Origin: Treponema sp.
GTDB taxonomy: Bacteria; Spirochaetota; Spirochaetia; Treponematales; Breznakiellaceae
Reading direction: 5' to 3'
NCBI GenBank assembly: GCA_009784935.1
Contig: WQXI01000014.1
Coordinates: 1 to 51,710 of the forward strand
Length of the DNA: 51,710 nucleotides
In this document: one piece after another, positions 8,955 to 17,584 of the stretch
Layout of the letters: the number at the start of each line of letters is the position of its first letter
How positions within the stretch are numbered: the first letter of the stretch is position 1
Translations under genes and position numbers: made by a program
Notes under the pieces: model-generated
Told to the model about the DNA's origin: nothing
The model's database searches: none
What the model saw: only the letters and a program-made list of their open reading frames with translations

Positions 8955-10700
8955 ATGCTTAAATTTGAAGAATACATATCTAATATCCCTCAAATCCCCC
9001 ATAATAATTTTTTTCAGATGCTGGAAGGTCAGGCAAAAAAATACAGTAATAAAGATATGATTCGCTACCGCTGCGGAAAGCAAAAGGAATTTACACGCTG
9101 GAGCTATAGTAAATTCAATGATGAGTGTCAAAAGGTTGCCCGCGGTCTTCTTGCGGCAGGACTTGTTAAAGGAGATCGTGTTGTTCTTTGGGCAGAAAAT
9201 CGTCCGGAATGGATGGCAGTCTGGATGGGGACTGTCATTGCGGGAATCTATATAGTACCTGTAGATTTTCTTGCCACAGAACAGGAATGTCTTAATATAA
9301 TTAATATAACAAAAGCCAAAGCGTTTTTTTATTCCGGCAAAAAAAAAGATTTTGCTTCTTCGCTTTCCGGTAACGGCGTTAATATGACAGTTTCTGTTTG
9401 CATAAGCCCGGATAACGAGGAGCATGTCGAGCAGTCCGCAGAGTATGCGAATTTCGGCACACATGCAGATAATGTTGAACTTCCTCAGATTGACAGTATC
9501 GAACCTAGTCATCCTGCTTCTATAGTATTTACATCGGGGACTACAGGATTCGCAAAAGGTATTGTGCTTTCGCATAAAAATATTATCGCAAACGCGAGCG
9601 GAGCGATTCGTATTTTAAATGCAGAAGAAAACGATGTATTTATCGATGTTCTTCCTTTGCATCATACTTATGCTACAACTTGTTCATTTATTGCGCCTTT
9701 TTCGGCGGGTATCCCAATTGTAATTGTAGAAAAAATTGTCGGTAAAATTGTAATAGATAATATTAGGGACGGCGGCGTGACCTTTCTTATAGGTGTTCCG
9801 CTTCTTTTTGATAAAATTATGACTGCGATTGAAGCAGGGTATAATAAACTTTCACCTTTTGTGCGTTTTCCTTTAGATATTTTAAGAAGCATTACATTAT
9901 CACAGTCAAAAAAAGGTAACTTTAGATTTGGACAAAAAGTTTTTAGGTTTATCCGTAAAAAGGCGGGGCTAGAATCTATTAGAATAACGGTCGCGGGCGG
10001 CGGACCTTTAAGCGTTAAAACATCGGACTTTTTTGATTCGCTTGGTTTTAATATTGTTCAAGGATACGGCATGAGCGAAAACTCTCCGCTTATAACAGTA
10101 AATACGCCGCGCCATAAAAATAATGAATCGGTTGGATTACCTATAGATTATACCGAACTTAAAATAATTGATCCGGGACCTGACGGCAGCGGCGAAATAG
10201 CATGCAAGTCTCCTTCTATTATGCTTGGTTATTATGAGAACGAAGAAGCTACAAAAGAAGTTATAACAGAAGACGGATACCTGCTGACAGGTGATCTCGG
10301 TTATCGTGATAAAAAAGGTTTTTTATTTATAAAAGGCCGCAAAAAGAATTTGATTGTAGGTTCCGGCGGTAAAAATGTTTATCCGGAAGAAGTAGAAGCG
10401 CATTTTGCCGCTTCGCGGATTATTGCCGAAGTTCTTGTAGTAGGCAGAAGAATGTCCTGCGGCGAAATTATCTATGCGGTTATTGTTCCTAATTATGAAA
10501 ACCTGCAGGCGGATTATCCGGATAAAGCAAATGATGAACGCTTTATTAAAGAACTTGTCAAAAAGGAAATAGAAGAAGTTAACCGCTCGCTTCCGGTCTA
10601 TAAAAAGATTGGTGATTTCTGCGTACGTAAGGATCCGTTCGAAAAAAACGCCCAGCAAAAAATCCGGCGGTTCATTTACAAAAATTACGAAAACCCCTAA
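8955..10700 (+). CDS. AMP-dependent acyl-CoA synthetase (long-chain type)
   Basis: A 581-residue member of the adenylate-forming superfamily, which activates a carboxylic acid with ATP and transfers it to CoA. Diagnostic motifs are the P-loop IVFTSGTTGFAKGIVLSH (about 190-207), GYGMSENSPL (adenylate-binding), TGDLGYRDKKG with the conserved Asp, and GRKKNLIVGSGGKNVYPEE, the hinge region. The C-terminal catalytic lysine lies near KKIGDF or KNAQQK. Closest types are long-chain fatty acid:CoA ligases, but the acid cannot be told from sequence. It has a perfect promoter and GAGGAG before the ATG, and is monocistronic. It converges with clpP. Confidence 0.88.
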   Translation: MLKFEEYISNIPQIPHNNFFQMLEGQAKKYSNKDMIRYRCGKQKEFTRWSYSKFNDECQKVARGLLAAGLVKGDRVVLWAENRPEWMAVWMGTVIAGIYIVPVDFLATEQECLNIINITKAKAFFYSGKKKDFASSLSGNGVNMTVSVCISPDNEEHVEQSAEYANFGTHADNVELPQIDSIEPSHPASIVFTSGTTGFAKGIVLSHKNIIANASGAIRILNAEENDVFIDVLPLHHTYATTCSFIAPFSAGIPIVIVEKIVGKIVIDNIRDGGVTFLIGVPLLFDKIMTAIEAGYNKLSPFVRFPLDILRSITLSQSKKGNFRFGQKVFRFIRKKAGLESIRITVAGGGPLSVKTSDFFDSLGFNIVQGYGMSENSPLITVNTPRHKNNESVGLPIDYTELKIIDPGPDGSGEIACKSPSIMLGYYENEEATKEVITEDGYLLTGDLGYRDKKGFLFIKGRKKNLIVGSGGKNVYPEEVEAHFAASRIIAEVLVVGRRMSCGEIIYAVIVPNYENLQADYPDKANDERFIKELVKKEIEEVNRSLPVYKKIGDFCVRKDPFEKNAQQKIRRFIYKNYENP

Positions 10701-10733
10701 TCTCGATCGTTAGATTCAATCTAGGGCTTAATT

Positions 10734-11315
10734 CTAGGATTTAATCTCGTCTCTGCCGGTTATTACTCTATTGATTAGTCCGTATTTCGCGGCTTCTGCG
10801 GCTGTCATCCAATAGTCACGGTCTGTATCTTTTTCTACCTGTGTTACATTATTGCCTGTTTCTTCCGCAATTAATTGATTAATTTTTTCCCGCAGTTTTT
10901 CTAGTTCTTTTGCGTGGATTTCTATGTCAGTCGCAACGCCGCGGATCCCTGAAAGCGGCTGGTGAATAAGGTAATGGCTGTTCGGCAGTCCTACGCGAAG
11001 TTCTTTTGGGGAAGCAAGCTGAATTATTGCCGCTGCGCTTGCGACAAGCCCCATGCCGATTGTCCAAACCTTAGGTTTTACAAAACGGATCATGTCAAAA
11101 ATGGCATAACCTGCATCCGCGTCTCCGCCGGGAGAATCTATAAAAATATGGATAGGGTCTTCGTTAATGTCTTCCATAAGTAAAAGCTGACGGATTGTTT
11201 TTTCTGCCAATTTTTTATTTATTTGGCCCGAAATTAAAATTGTCCGTGTTTTTAACATTCTTGCCGAGAGTTGTTTTGTAAAAGGAGAATTATCTTTTTC
11301 TTTATTTTCTGACAT
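10734..11315 (-). CDS. clpP: ClpP-family serine protease
   Basis: A 193-residue ClpP-like protease subunit that degrades unfolded proteins when docked on a Clp ATPase. The catalytic triad is visible: Ser93 in GLVASAAAI, His118 in LIHQPL and Asp167 in DRDYWM. The oxyanion region IDSPGGDADAGYAIFD is conserved. The residues after the serine are Ala-Ala rather than the usual Met-Gly, suggesting a ClpP paralogue rather than the principal ClpP; treponemes often carry two. GGAGG lies eight bases before the ATG. It has its own promoter in the 65-bp gap after alr. Confidence 0.88.
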   Translation of the reverse strand: MSENKEKDNSPFTKQLSARMLKTRTILISGQINKKLAEKTIRQLLLMEDINEDPIHIFIDSPGGDADAGYAIFDMIRFVKPKVWTIGMGLVASAAAIIQLASPKELRVGLPNSHYLIHQPLSGIRGVATDIEIHAKELEKLREKINQLIAEETGNNVTQVEKDTDRDYWMTAAEAAKYGLINRVITGRDEIKS

Positions 11316-11335
11316 TGAACTGCCCTCCAGTTTAT

Positions 11336-11364
11336 ATAATATCTAAAATTGCATTTTTATTCAA
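11336..11364 (-). promoter_or_regulatory. clpP promoter
   Basis: On the minus strand TTGAAT (11364-11359), 17 bp and TATTAT (11341-11336), followed by GGAGG and the clpP ATG at 11315. It lies between alr and clpP, so clpP can be expressed without alr. Confidence 0.65.
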
Positions 11365-11380
11365 TTATGTTAGTAGTTCA

Positions 11381-12559
11381 TTAGCCTTTGTATACACGGG
11401 GCACTCTTCTGTTTATATTACAGGTAATTTCGTAAGGAATGGTTCTTACAGTATTTGCCAAAGCTGCCGCATCCTGCATGATTACCGGTAATTCCGGATC
11501 TTCCGGAACAATGTTGGCTCCAAAAACAGTCGCTTCTGCCCAGCGCTGAACATCCGGTTTAGAGCCGATGTTTACACAGCATTGATCCATGCAAATCCGC
11601 CCGACAATCGGGTAAACGGCGCCGTTTATTGTTACCTGCCACCTGTTACTTGCAAGGCGCGGAAGACCGTCGGCATATCCTACAGGCAGGATCGCGATAA
11701 AAGTGTCTTGATATGCAGTCCATGTTCTGCCGTAAGAAACAGTTTCGCCCTTTTTTACTTTTTTAATAAGCGTCACAACGCTTTTAAGTTCCATTACAGG
11801 ATCTACAATTAGTGATTTTAATTTTATCAGTTTATTTAAGTGACTCAGCGGCAGTTCAAACTCCTGCACAGCCTTGTAGCCGTAAAGAAGGATTCCCGGT
11901 CTTACCATATCAAGCCATGCGTCGGGGTGCAGAATAATTGCGCCGGAGTTTGCCGCATGAACAATGCCGGGATTAATGCCGGCAGCTTTTATCGCGTTAA
12001 CGGCTTTTTTAAAACGGGTAAGCTGCTGCTTTGTGTAGTCGATGTCTCGCATATCCGCCGAATCAGAAACAGCCAAATGAGTCGCTGTTCCTGTCATTTT
12101 AAGCGCAGAACATTTATTTATCTGGCGCGCAAGGGCAAGAGCTTCTGAAACATTGCAGCCTACTCTTGCCATGCCTGTATCAATTTTTAAATGAACATGA
12201 AGTTTTTTTCTTGCGGCTGCCGCCTGTTTATTGAGAGCCGCGATAAACTCAGCGTCAGAAACAACAGGGATTAAGTTTAAGCTTATTATTTTGGATATTT
12301 CGTCAGGATGAGGCTGAGATAGTAAAATAATGGGCGCTTTTATATCCGCTTTTCTGAGCTCTTCTCCTTCTGATACAGCCGCTATACCAAAGCAATTTGC
12401 CCCTGCTTCCAGGCTTTTCTTTGCTATCTGCACCGCGCCGTGACCGTAGGCATTCGCTTTGATCGATACGCAAATATGCCTGTCTTTCCCGACCCGAGCT
12501 CTGATAGAATCTAGGTTGTTCTTAAACCGGTCTAAATAAATAACTGCTTTTGTACGCAT
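11381..12559 (-). CDS. alr: Alanine racemase
   Basis: A 392-residue PLP enzyme that interconverts L- and D-alanine for peptidoglycan. The PLP-binding lysine is Lys34 in SIKANAYGHG, the family signature. The second-half motifs VSYGRTW (catalytic Tyr), LPVGYADGLPR and VGRICMDQ are also present. The length is typical. No Shine-Dalgarno is visible before the ATG at 12559; the sequence upstream is AT-rich with TAAGAT five bases before the ATG, which could be a -10 box of a leaderless message, although the -35 is poor. It is divergent from the lipoprotein gene at 12.6 kb and followed by clpP. Confidence 0.93.
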   Translation of the reverse strand: MRTKAVIYLDRFKNNLDSIRARVGKDRHICVSIKANAYGHGAVQIAKKSLEAGANCFGIAAVSEGEELRKADIKAPIILLSQPHPDEISKIISLNLIPVVSDAEFIAALNKQAAAARKKLHVHLKIDTGMARVGCNVSEALALARQINKCSALKMTGTATHLAVSDSADMRDIDYTKQQLTRFKKAVNAIKAAGINPGIVHAANSGAIILHPDAWLDMVRPGILLYGYKAVQEFELPLSHLNKLIKLKSLIVDPVMELKSVVTLIKKVKKGETVSYGRTWTAYQDTFIAILPVGYADGLPRLASNRWQVTINGAVYPIVGRICMDQCCVNIGSKPDVQRWAEATVFGANIVPEDPELPVIMQDAAALANTVRTIPYEITCNINRRVPRVYKG

Positions 12560-12594
12560 ATATTATCTTATCAAAAAATAGATAAATAAGAAAG

Positions 12595-12623
12595 TTGAAA
12601 ATTAGTCCATTTTATGATATATT
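12595..12623 (+). promoter_or_regulatory. Promoter of the 12.6-kb lipoprotein gene
   Basis: TTGAAA (12595-12600), 17 bp, TATATT (12618-12623). The TTG that could be read as a start codon at 12595 is the -35 box, so the protein must start later, at an ATG at 12625-12634. Confidence 0.6.
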
Positions 12624-12627
12624 GATG

Positions 12628-14163
12628 ATGGGTATGTGTTTTAAAAGGAGTAGAATTTTACTGTTTTCTCTTGTTTTTTGCGCTGTTACAGGTATGTTTT
12701 TCTGCGGCTGCGAAGCGATGGACTCTCTTCTTCCTTCTGCCGGCAGCTATCGGGTTAATGTCCTTGCAAACGATGTATCGCTGGATGACTGTTCATTTAT
12801 AAGCTCCGGAGACGTTATACGACCCCTTTTTGAAGAACCTGTTTCTAATGATCCTGATGTCACAGCCCTTATGGTTTTTCTCAGGGATTCCAAAGGAGAT
12901 ATTACCGGAAAAAGGGTGATTTACAGTTTTGCGCATGACGATTCATTTGAGGATGATCACGTCATTATAGTAAGAAGCCTTGACGGCAATTTACCGGCGT
13001 TCCCTCTGCCCGAAAATCTGCATGAAGGAAGATTCACTCTTGTTTCCAATGTAATGGGCGGCAAGAACATTCTGCAAAGAATAGAAAAACAACTTTTTTT
13101 CCTGAACAAAAATAAATTTTCTTATGAAGGAATTAATGTATATCTTCCCGGCGTTGCAGAGAGTTCTCATCTTATACCAAAAGAGACTCTGATACTGCTG
13201 GAGGCAAAACTTGAATTTGACAGCAGTCTTGATCCGTATATCGTATGGTATGACGGCAGGAGAAAAATAAGCGAAGGAAGATTTTCCGAGGGAGCAGGAC
13301 AGCATTTTTGGAGAGCGCCTGAGCAGAGCGGATTTTTTGCCCTGCGGGCAGAAGTTTTTCCTGCAGATAACTTTAACGGTCTTGCGGGCTATCAAAAAGG
13401 GGTGTCGCTTCTTGTTTCTTCTATGGCGATAGACATTCATCTTGTTTCTAGAAATGTTCCGCAGCTTACATACTGGTATGTTTTAGAAGGAAACTTAGAT
13501 GATTCCAGCGCTGCTTCTATAGCAATAGAAAGCTCAGATAGATTAGATAGATCGATAGAAAGAGCTCTAAGAACCGGTACTGCAAACGCTCCTGTGTGGA
13601 AGGGCGCAGACGGAACCTACGGGCTTGTCACAGATAACAGTAACAGCGTGAGCCTTCCGAGGATTCCTTTATCAAATAGTTTTTTAGAAAACTGGCAAAC
13701 CTTATTTAGATTTATGCCAATTAATGACGGCAGTTTTTTGACAGTGCAATTTGGTTCTTTAGAAAATACAAATATTCAATTGTCAATAGACGATAGAAAT
13801 TTAGTTTTAACATTAACATCTCCTTTAGAAACAGCTTCGCAGACTTATACGCTGCCGCAGAGGAGAGCAGGCGCAGAAAGAAATTCTTTTTATACTGCGG
13901 GAATTAGTATTACAGTACAGTCTGGTTCTATTTCGGCGAATGTTAATATTATTGGCAATACGCTAGATTCCAGATCGGCTGCAAGAAGTGTTACTGTAAG
14001 GGCAAACACTTCCGCATTTAATGATTTTTTAATTTTACTTGGTAATACGCAGGATGATTCTGCGGTTCTTTGGGATGAGTTTGCTTTGTATTATATGCCT
14101 CCAATAGAAGTTTTAGCGGCAGAATTAAATCCGGTTGTAAGAAATGAAAATTCTCAAAATTAG
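12628..14163 (+). CDS. Putative lipoprotein with a possible concanavalin-like domain
   Basis: About 511 residues. The N-terminus has a basic segment (FKRSR), a hydrophobic core and FFCGC with the likely lipidated cysteine at 28. The middle part contains predicted beta strands, and the C-terminal third (from VWKGADGTYGLVTDNSNSV) looks like a LamG/concanavalin-type beta sandwich; this is a weak inference. ATG codons at 12625, 12628 and 12634 are all possible; the second was chosen because it lies five bases after the -10 box. No Shine-Dalgarno. Its end overlaps the next lipoprotein gene by 20 bases, so the two are co-expressed surface or periplasmic proteins of unknown role. Confidence 0.75.
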   Translation: MGMCFKRSRILLFSLVFCAVTGMFFCGCEAMDSLLPSAGSYRVNVLANDVSLDDCSFISSGDVIRPLFEEPVSNDPDVTALMVFLRDSKGDITGKRVIYSFAHDDSFEDDHVIIVRSLDGNLPAFPLPENLHEGRFTLVSNVMGGKNILQRIEKQLFFLNKNKFSYEGINVYLPGVAESSHLIPKETLILLEAKLEFDSSLDPYIVWYDGRRKISEGRFSEGAGQHFWRAPEQSGFFALRAEVFPADNFNGLAGYQKGVSLLVSSMAIDIHLVSRNVPQLTYWYVLEGNLDDSSAASIAIESSDRLDRSIERALRTGTANAPVWKGADGTYGLVTDNSNSVSLPRIPLSNSFLENWQTLFRFMPINDGSFLTVQFGSLENTNIQLSIDDRNLVLTLTSPLETASQTYTLPQRRAGAERNSFYTAGISITVQSGSISANVNIIGNTLDSRSAARSVTVRANTSAFNDFLILLGNTQDDSAVLWDEFALYYMPPIEVLAAELNPVVRNENSQN

Positions 14164-14788
14164 CTGCTTTTTTTTGATCATTATTTTTTTGGTTTCGTGC
14201 GCCGGAAGACAGGGAGCTTTTAGGGCAGATCCAGATTTTAGCATATACGAATCCAGCTTTTTTATTAATGTTAATGACATAACAGAAAACAGAAATCTTC
14301 CGCCGTGGCTTTCTGCTTATATTGCTGGGGGTATAATAGAGATCGAAAAGATGGAAGTATATAGCAGTAAGTATACCTTTGTTGCAATTAATGAAGGACT
14401 TAATTTTTCTGTTTTAACAAGATGGTCAGAAAACCTTTCTCCTATATATGATTTTCCGATTTTAGCAGCTGCAAGAATAGAAGAAAGAATGGTGTCTGCG
14501 GCTTCGTTTTTTCCTGATGATGAATACGGCAGTTTTTTTGAAGCTATGATGAAAAGCGCATACAGCGGCAGGTATCCCGGCGCAGAAAAAGCAGGCGCTC
14601 ATTGGATTAGAATAAGAAAAGACAACGAAGAAAAATATATGTTTTTTGCATTGCTTACTATTGATAAAACCGCTATGCAGGGTATTATTAACAGTATGAC
14701 AGCAAGAACAGTTTCTTCTGCTTCTATGACCAGCGCACAGCGCAGTTCTGTTAACCGTCTGCGGCAAAACTTTTTTGAGGGCTTTTAA
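14144..14788 (+). CDS. Putative lipoprotein of unknown function
   Basis: A 214-residue protein with a clear lipoprotein signal: MKILKISCFFLIIIFLVSC, lipobox LVSC with the cysteine at 19. The mature part contains a region reading FSIYESSFFINVNDITENRNLPPWLSAYI. No family is recognised. It starts inside the last codons of the preceding lipoprotein gene and is followed by one base and then a membrane protein gene. This whole run leads into mnmE, so it sits in an operon with tRNA-modification genes without an obvious functional link. Confidence 0.75.
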   Translation: MKILKISCFFLIIIFLVSCAGRQGAFRADPDFSIYESSFFINVNDITENRNLPPWLSAYIAGGIIEIEKMEVYSSKYTFVAINEGLNFSVLTRWSENLSPIYDFPILAAARIEERMVSAASFFPDDEYGSFFEAMMKSAYSGRYPGAEKAGAHWIRIRKDNEEKYMFFALLTIDKTAMQGIINSMTARTVSSASMTSAQRSSVNRLRQNFFEGF

Positions 14789-14789
14789 T

Positions 14790-15422
14790 ATGTATATTCT
14801 GTCTTTAATATTTATTATACCTTTGTTCATTTACTGGTGTGCAAACGAAAAAATCGGTTTGCAGCTTAGTATTGTATATATTGTTTCTGCGTGGGTAATT
14901 AATGTATTACAGCATTCGGATATTTGGCTGAGTTTTCATATAGGCTACGGATATATAATAGCGGCTGTAATCTTTTGTTTTTATATATTCTTTCGTAAAA
15001 GACTCGAAGCGCTTTTTGCCAAAGGCGGGTTTAGAGTATATTTAATTTCTACAGCTGTTGCCTCGTTTCTTATGATACTTTATCGTCCCGAACCTGAGTT
15101 TGTTTTACCTGGCGGACTTCTTTTGGGATTAGGAGCGGGTTACTGTTTATGTAAACGTTATGTTGGTTTTAAAAGCGCAGATTACCTTGAAAGAAAATTG
15201 ATTTTAGTTATTCTTACAGTAGTTTTACGCATTCTTATTGGGCTTGGTGTTCTTGCGTTAATTGCATACAGAGTAAATTCATTTATGCCTCATCTTTCCG
15301 AAAACCAAAATATTTTTCTTTATACATTCCTTTGCTGCGCTGTGTGCGGTTTTTGGATTACTATCGTTGCGCCGTTTGTTTTTATCAAATTGCGCCTTGC
15401 AGGAATTGATATAAAGCAATGA
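14790..15422 (+). CDS. Integral membrane protein, about six helices
   Basis: A 210-residue very hydrophobic protein with five or six predicted helices, for example residues 1-20, 22-44, 50-68, 86-104 and 140-165. A TTG five codons upstream is less likely than the ATG at 14790, because GAGG lies at 14777-14780 at good spacing. The helix LPGGLLLGLGAGYCLCKRYVG resembles phosphatidylglycerophosphatase or PAP2-like membrane enzymes (a PAP2-like superfamily link is only a guess). Its stop overlaps the mnmE start by four bases. Confidence 0.7.
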   Translation: MYILSLIFIIPLFIYWCANEKIGLQLSIVYIVSAWVINVLQHSDIWLSFHIGYGYIIAAVIFCFYIFFRKRLEALFAKGGFRVYLISTAVASFLMILYRPEPEFVLPGGLLLGLGAGYCLCKRYVGFKSADYLERKLILVILTVVLRILIGLGVLALIAYRVNSFMPHLSENQNIFLYTFLCCAVCGFWITIVAPFVFIKLRLAGIDIKQ

Positions 15423-16882
15423 CAAGTACTAAAATTAATTACGGCGATGAATCGCCTATTGCCGCTTTTGCAACAACTCCGGGGAACAGCGCTCTTACTT
15501 TAATCCGGTGTTCCGGAAGCGGCGCGATAGACATGGTCTCATCTGTTTTTACATCAGGTCAAAAAAGCGCAAGTTTAAAAGACGAACGTCAAAAAGACGA
15601 ACGTCAAAAAGACAAACGTCTTAAAAGCGCTCCCGGCAATACAATAATTCATGGATGGATTACCGCGCAAGATACAAAAATTGATGAAGTTTTAATTTCT
15701 GTATTCCGCGCGCCAAAGAGTTATACAGGCGAGGATAGTATTGACATTTGTTGTCACGGAGGGATTTCGGCAGGTAAGGCTGTGATGGCTGTTTTAAAAA
15801 CTGCCGGTTTTAGAGATGCGCTTAATGGAGAGTTTACATTCCGCGCTTTTTTAAACGGTAAGATGGATCTTACAAGAAGCGAATCTGTCATGGAACTTGT
15901 CAGCGCAAGGTCAGACAAGGGGCGCAGTAATGCAGTCTTTCGCCTTTGCGGCGCTCTGGAAAAAGAAATTAACTCAATAAAGACGCAGCTTGTTCAGGTT
16001 CTTGCAGGCGCGGAGATTTACCTTGATTATTCCGAAGACGAAATCAGCGCAGAGCCTGACGATGATTTAATAAATGAGATAGAAGGAAAGCTTCCAAACA
16101 AAGACATCGTTCTTAAAGTTATTAAGCAGCTAAAAGATTTGTCTGTTACATGGCAGGCTGAGCGCATTTATCAGGAAGGAGTTCTGATTGTAATTGCGGG
16201 ATGTCCAAACGCAGGCAAGTCAAGTCTTTTTAATTTACTGCTCAAAGAAGACCGTTCGATTATAACAGATACTCCGGGCACTACCCGTGACTGGATAGAA
16301 GCGTTTGTTTCTATAAAAGGAATACCTGTTCGTTTAATAGATACTGCCGGACTGAGGGAAACATCTGACGCTGTAGAAAAAATCGGCGTAGAGCGCAGCA
16401 AAGCTCTTTTACAGGAAGCCGATATTGTTCTATATTTAATAGACGGCGAACTTGGTCTTACAAAAGCGGATGAAGACTTTTTAAAAGAGCATTCAAATGC
16501 AATTGCTGTTTGGAATAAAAGCGACATCGCGCCGCCTTCGCCTTCTAAGCTGACGCAATGTCCGCAGCCGGTTATTCAAGTGAGCGCCAAAACAGGAGGC
16601 GGTTTATTGGAGCTGATAGCGGCAATTGTTTCTGATGTTCAAAAGAATGTACCAGAAACTTCCGGCTCGGCGGCGCTTGGTACATTAAGGCAAAAGAATC
16701 TTGTGGATGCCTCATTGTTTGCGCTGGAAGAAGCAATTGCGCTTTCGCAGGATTCACAGCCGCTGGATTTAATCGCTCCCCTTTTAAGGGACGCTGTAAA
16801 TTCATTGGGCTGTATAACCGGCGAAGTTTCTACAGCGGATATTTTAGAAGAAATGTTCAGCAGATTTTGTGTGGGAAAGTAA
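15419..16882 (+). CDS. mnmE: tRNA modification GTPase MnmE
   Basis: A 487-residue GTPase that, together with MnmG, installs the 5-carboxymethylaminomethyl group on wobble uridine-34 of certain tRNAs. The N-terminal domain starts at about residue 10. The inserted G domain has G1 GCPNAGKSS, G2 TPGTTRD, G3 DTAG and G4 NKSD. The C-terminal FCVGK (canonical FCIGK) carries the essential cysteine. The start overlaps the preceding gene by four bases. The N-terminal domain holds a small in-frame tandem repeat (KDERQKDERQKDKRLK), a charged insertion. DUF4230-like gene and mnmG follow, so both partners of the MnmEG complex are together. Confidence 0.96.
   Translation: MTSTKINYGDESPIAAFATTPGNSALTLIRCSGSGAIDMVSSVFTSGQKSASLKDERQKDERQKDKRLKSAPGNTIIHGWITAQDTKIDEVLISVFRAPKSYTGEDSIDICCHGGISAGKAVMAVLKTAGFRDALNGEFTFRAFLNGKMDLTRSESVMELVSARSDKGRSNAVFRLCGALEKEINSIKTQLVQVLAGAEIYLDYSEDEISAEPDDDLINEIEGKLPNKDIVLKVIKQLKDLSVTWQAERIYQEGVLIVIAGCPNAGKSSLFNLLLKEDRSIITDTPGTTRDWIEAFVSIKGIPVRLIDTAGLRETSDAVEKIGVERSKALLQEADIVLYLIDGELGLTKADEDFLKEHSNAIAVWNKSDIAPPSPSKLTQCPQPVIQVSAKTGGGLLELIAAIVSDVQKNVPETSGSAALGTLRQKNLVDASLFALEEAIALSQDSQPLDLIAPLLRDAVNSLGCITGEVSTADILEEMFSRFCVGK
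15581..15625 (+). repeat. Three 15-bp tandem repeats inside mnmE
   Basis: Units 15581-15595 and 15596-15610 are identical (GACGAACGTCAAAAA) and 15611-15625 is a diverged copy. They encode KDERQ-type pentapeptides in frame, in a loop of the N-terminal tRNA/folate domain of MnmE. Slippage could change the unit number without frameshift. Confidence 0.85.
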
Positions 16883-16897
16883 ATTATGGAGGATTAT

Positions 16898-17584
16898 ATG
16901 GACAATATAGACAATTCAGGAAATATCGAGAATATTACTGAAGAAACCGGAAAAAAGAAAACAAAAACAAGAACTAGAACAAAAGTAAAATTTTCATTGC
17001 TGCCAGCTTTGATAATATCAATAGTGTTGTTTTTATCTCTTATTATTGTGCTTGTGTGGATGGCTGCAAGAAAACCTTTGGTAGTTAAACAACTGATAGA
17101 AACAAATGTAAGCGTTGTAGTTAAGGAGATTCTGCCTGTTTCGGAATATGTGTGCCTTGTTTATAATTATCAATCAATTTCTCAAAGAGCGTATAATCCC
17201 GGCAACTGGCTTAATGCCCGTAATCTGCTTATTGTTCTTGACGGAACTATAAAGCTTGGCTTTGACTGCGCAGAAATAGAAGTAAAAGAAACCAGAAGAG
17301 AATTGATACTTAACATGCCCCCAATAAAAATTCTGGCGCATGAACAATACCCCGAAAAAGCGAGATCATACGAACTAGCTGGAGGCGGATTGTTTCCTCG
17401 TTCTATAAGACCGCAGGAAATACTTGATCTGATCGGCGATTCAAAACTTGAACAAGAAAAACAAGTAGAAGAAAACGAAGCGTTAATTAAACAAGCTCAG
17501 GAATCTGTCGAGACATTTTTTAAACCTATGTTAGAAATGAATCCGTCGATACGCGGGAATTATACGATTGTTTTTGTGTGGTAA
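16898..17584 (+). CDS. DUF4230-like membrane-anchored protein
   Basis: About 228 residues. A charged Lys/Thr-rich N-terminus is followed by one transmembrane helix (about residues 32-54, [17 protein letters not shown]) and an extracytoplasmic domain of alternating strands with the segment [27 protein letters not shown], then a coiled helix. This layout and the GTIKLGFD pattern resemble DUF4230 proteins, whose function is unknown. The ATG at 16886 is less likely than that at 16898, because GGAGG (16888-16892) is placed correctly only for the latter. It lies between mnmE and mnmG and overlaps the mnmG start. Confidence 0.65.
   Translation: MDNIDNSGNIENITEETGKKKTKTRTRTKVKFSLLPALIISIVLFLSLIIVLVWMAARKPLVVKQLIETNVSVVVKEILPVSEYVCLVYNYQSISQRAYNPGNWLNARNLLIVLDGTIKLGFDCAEIEVKETRRELILNMPPIKILAHEQYPEKARSYELAGGGLFPRSIRPQEILDLIGDSKLEQEKQVEENEALIKQAQESVETFFKPMLEMNPSIRGNYTIVFVW

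Noticed and set aside
8754-9575. A 273-residue frame on the minus strand
   Set aside because: It lies opposite tyrS and the acyl-CoA synthetase gene, both with clear motifs, and has the Cys/Phe/Lys-rich composition of a reverse reading frame.
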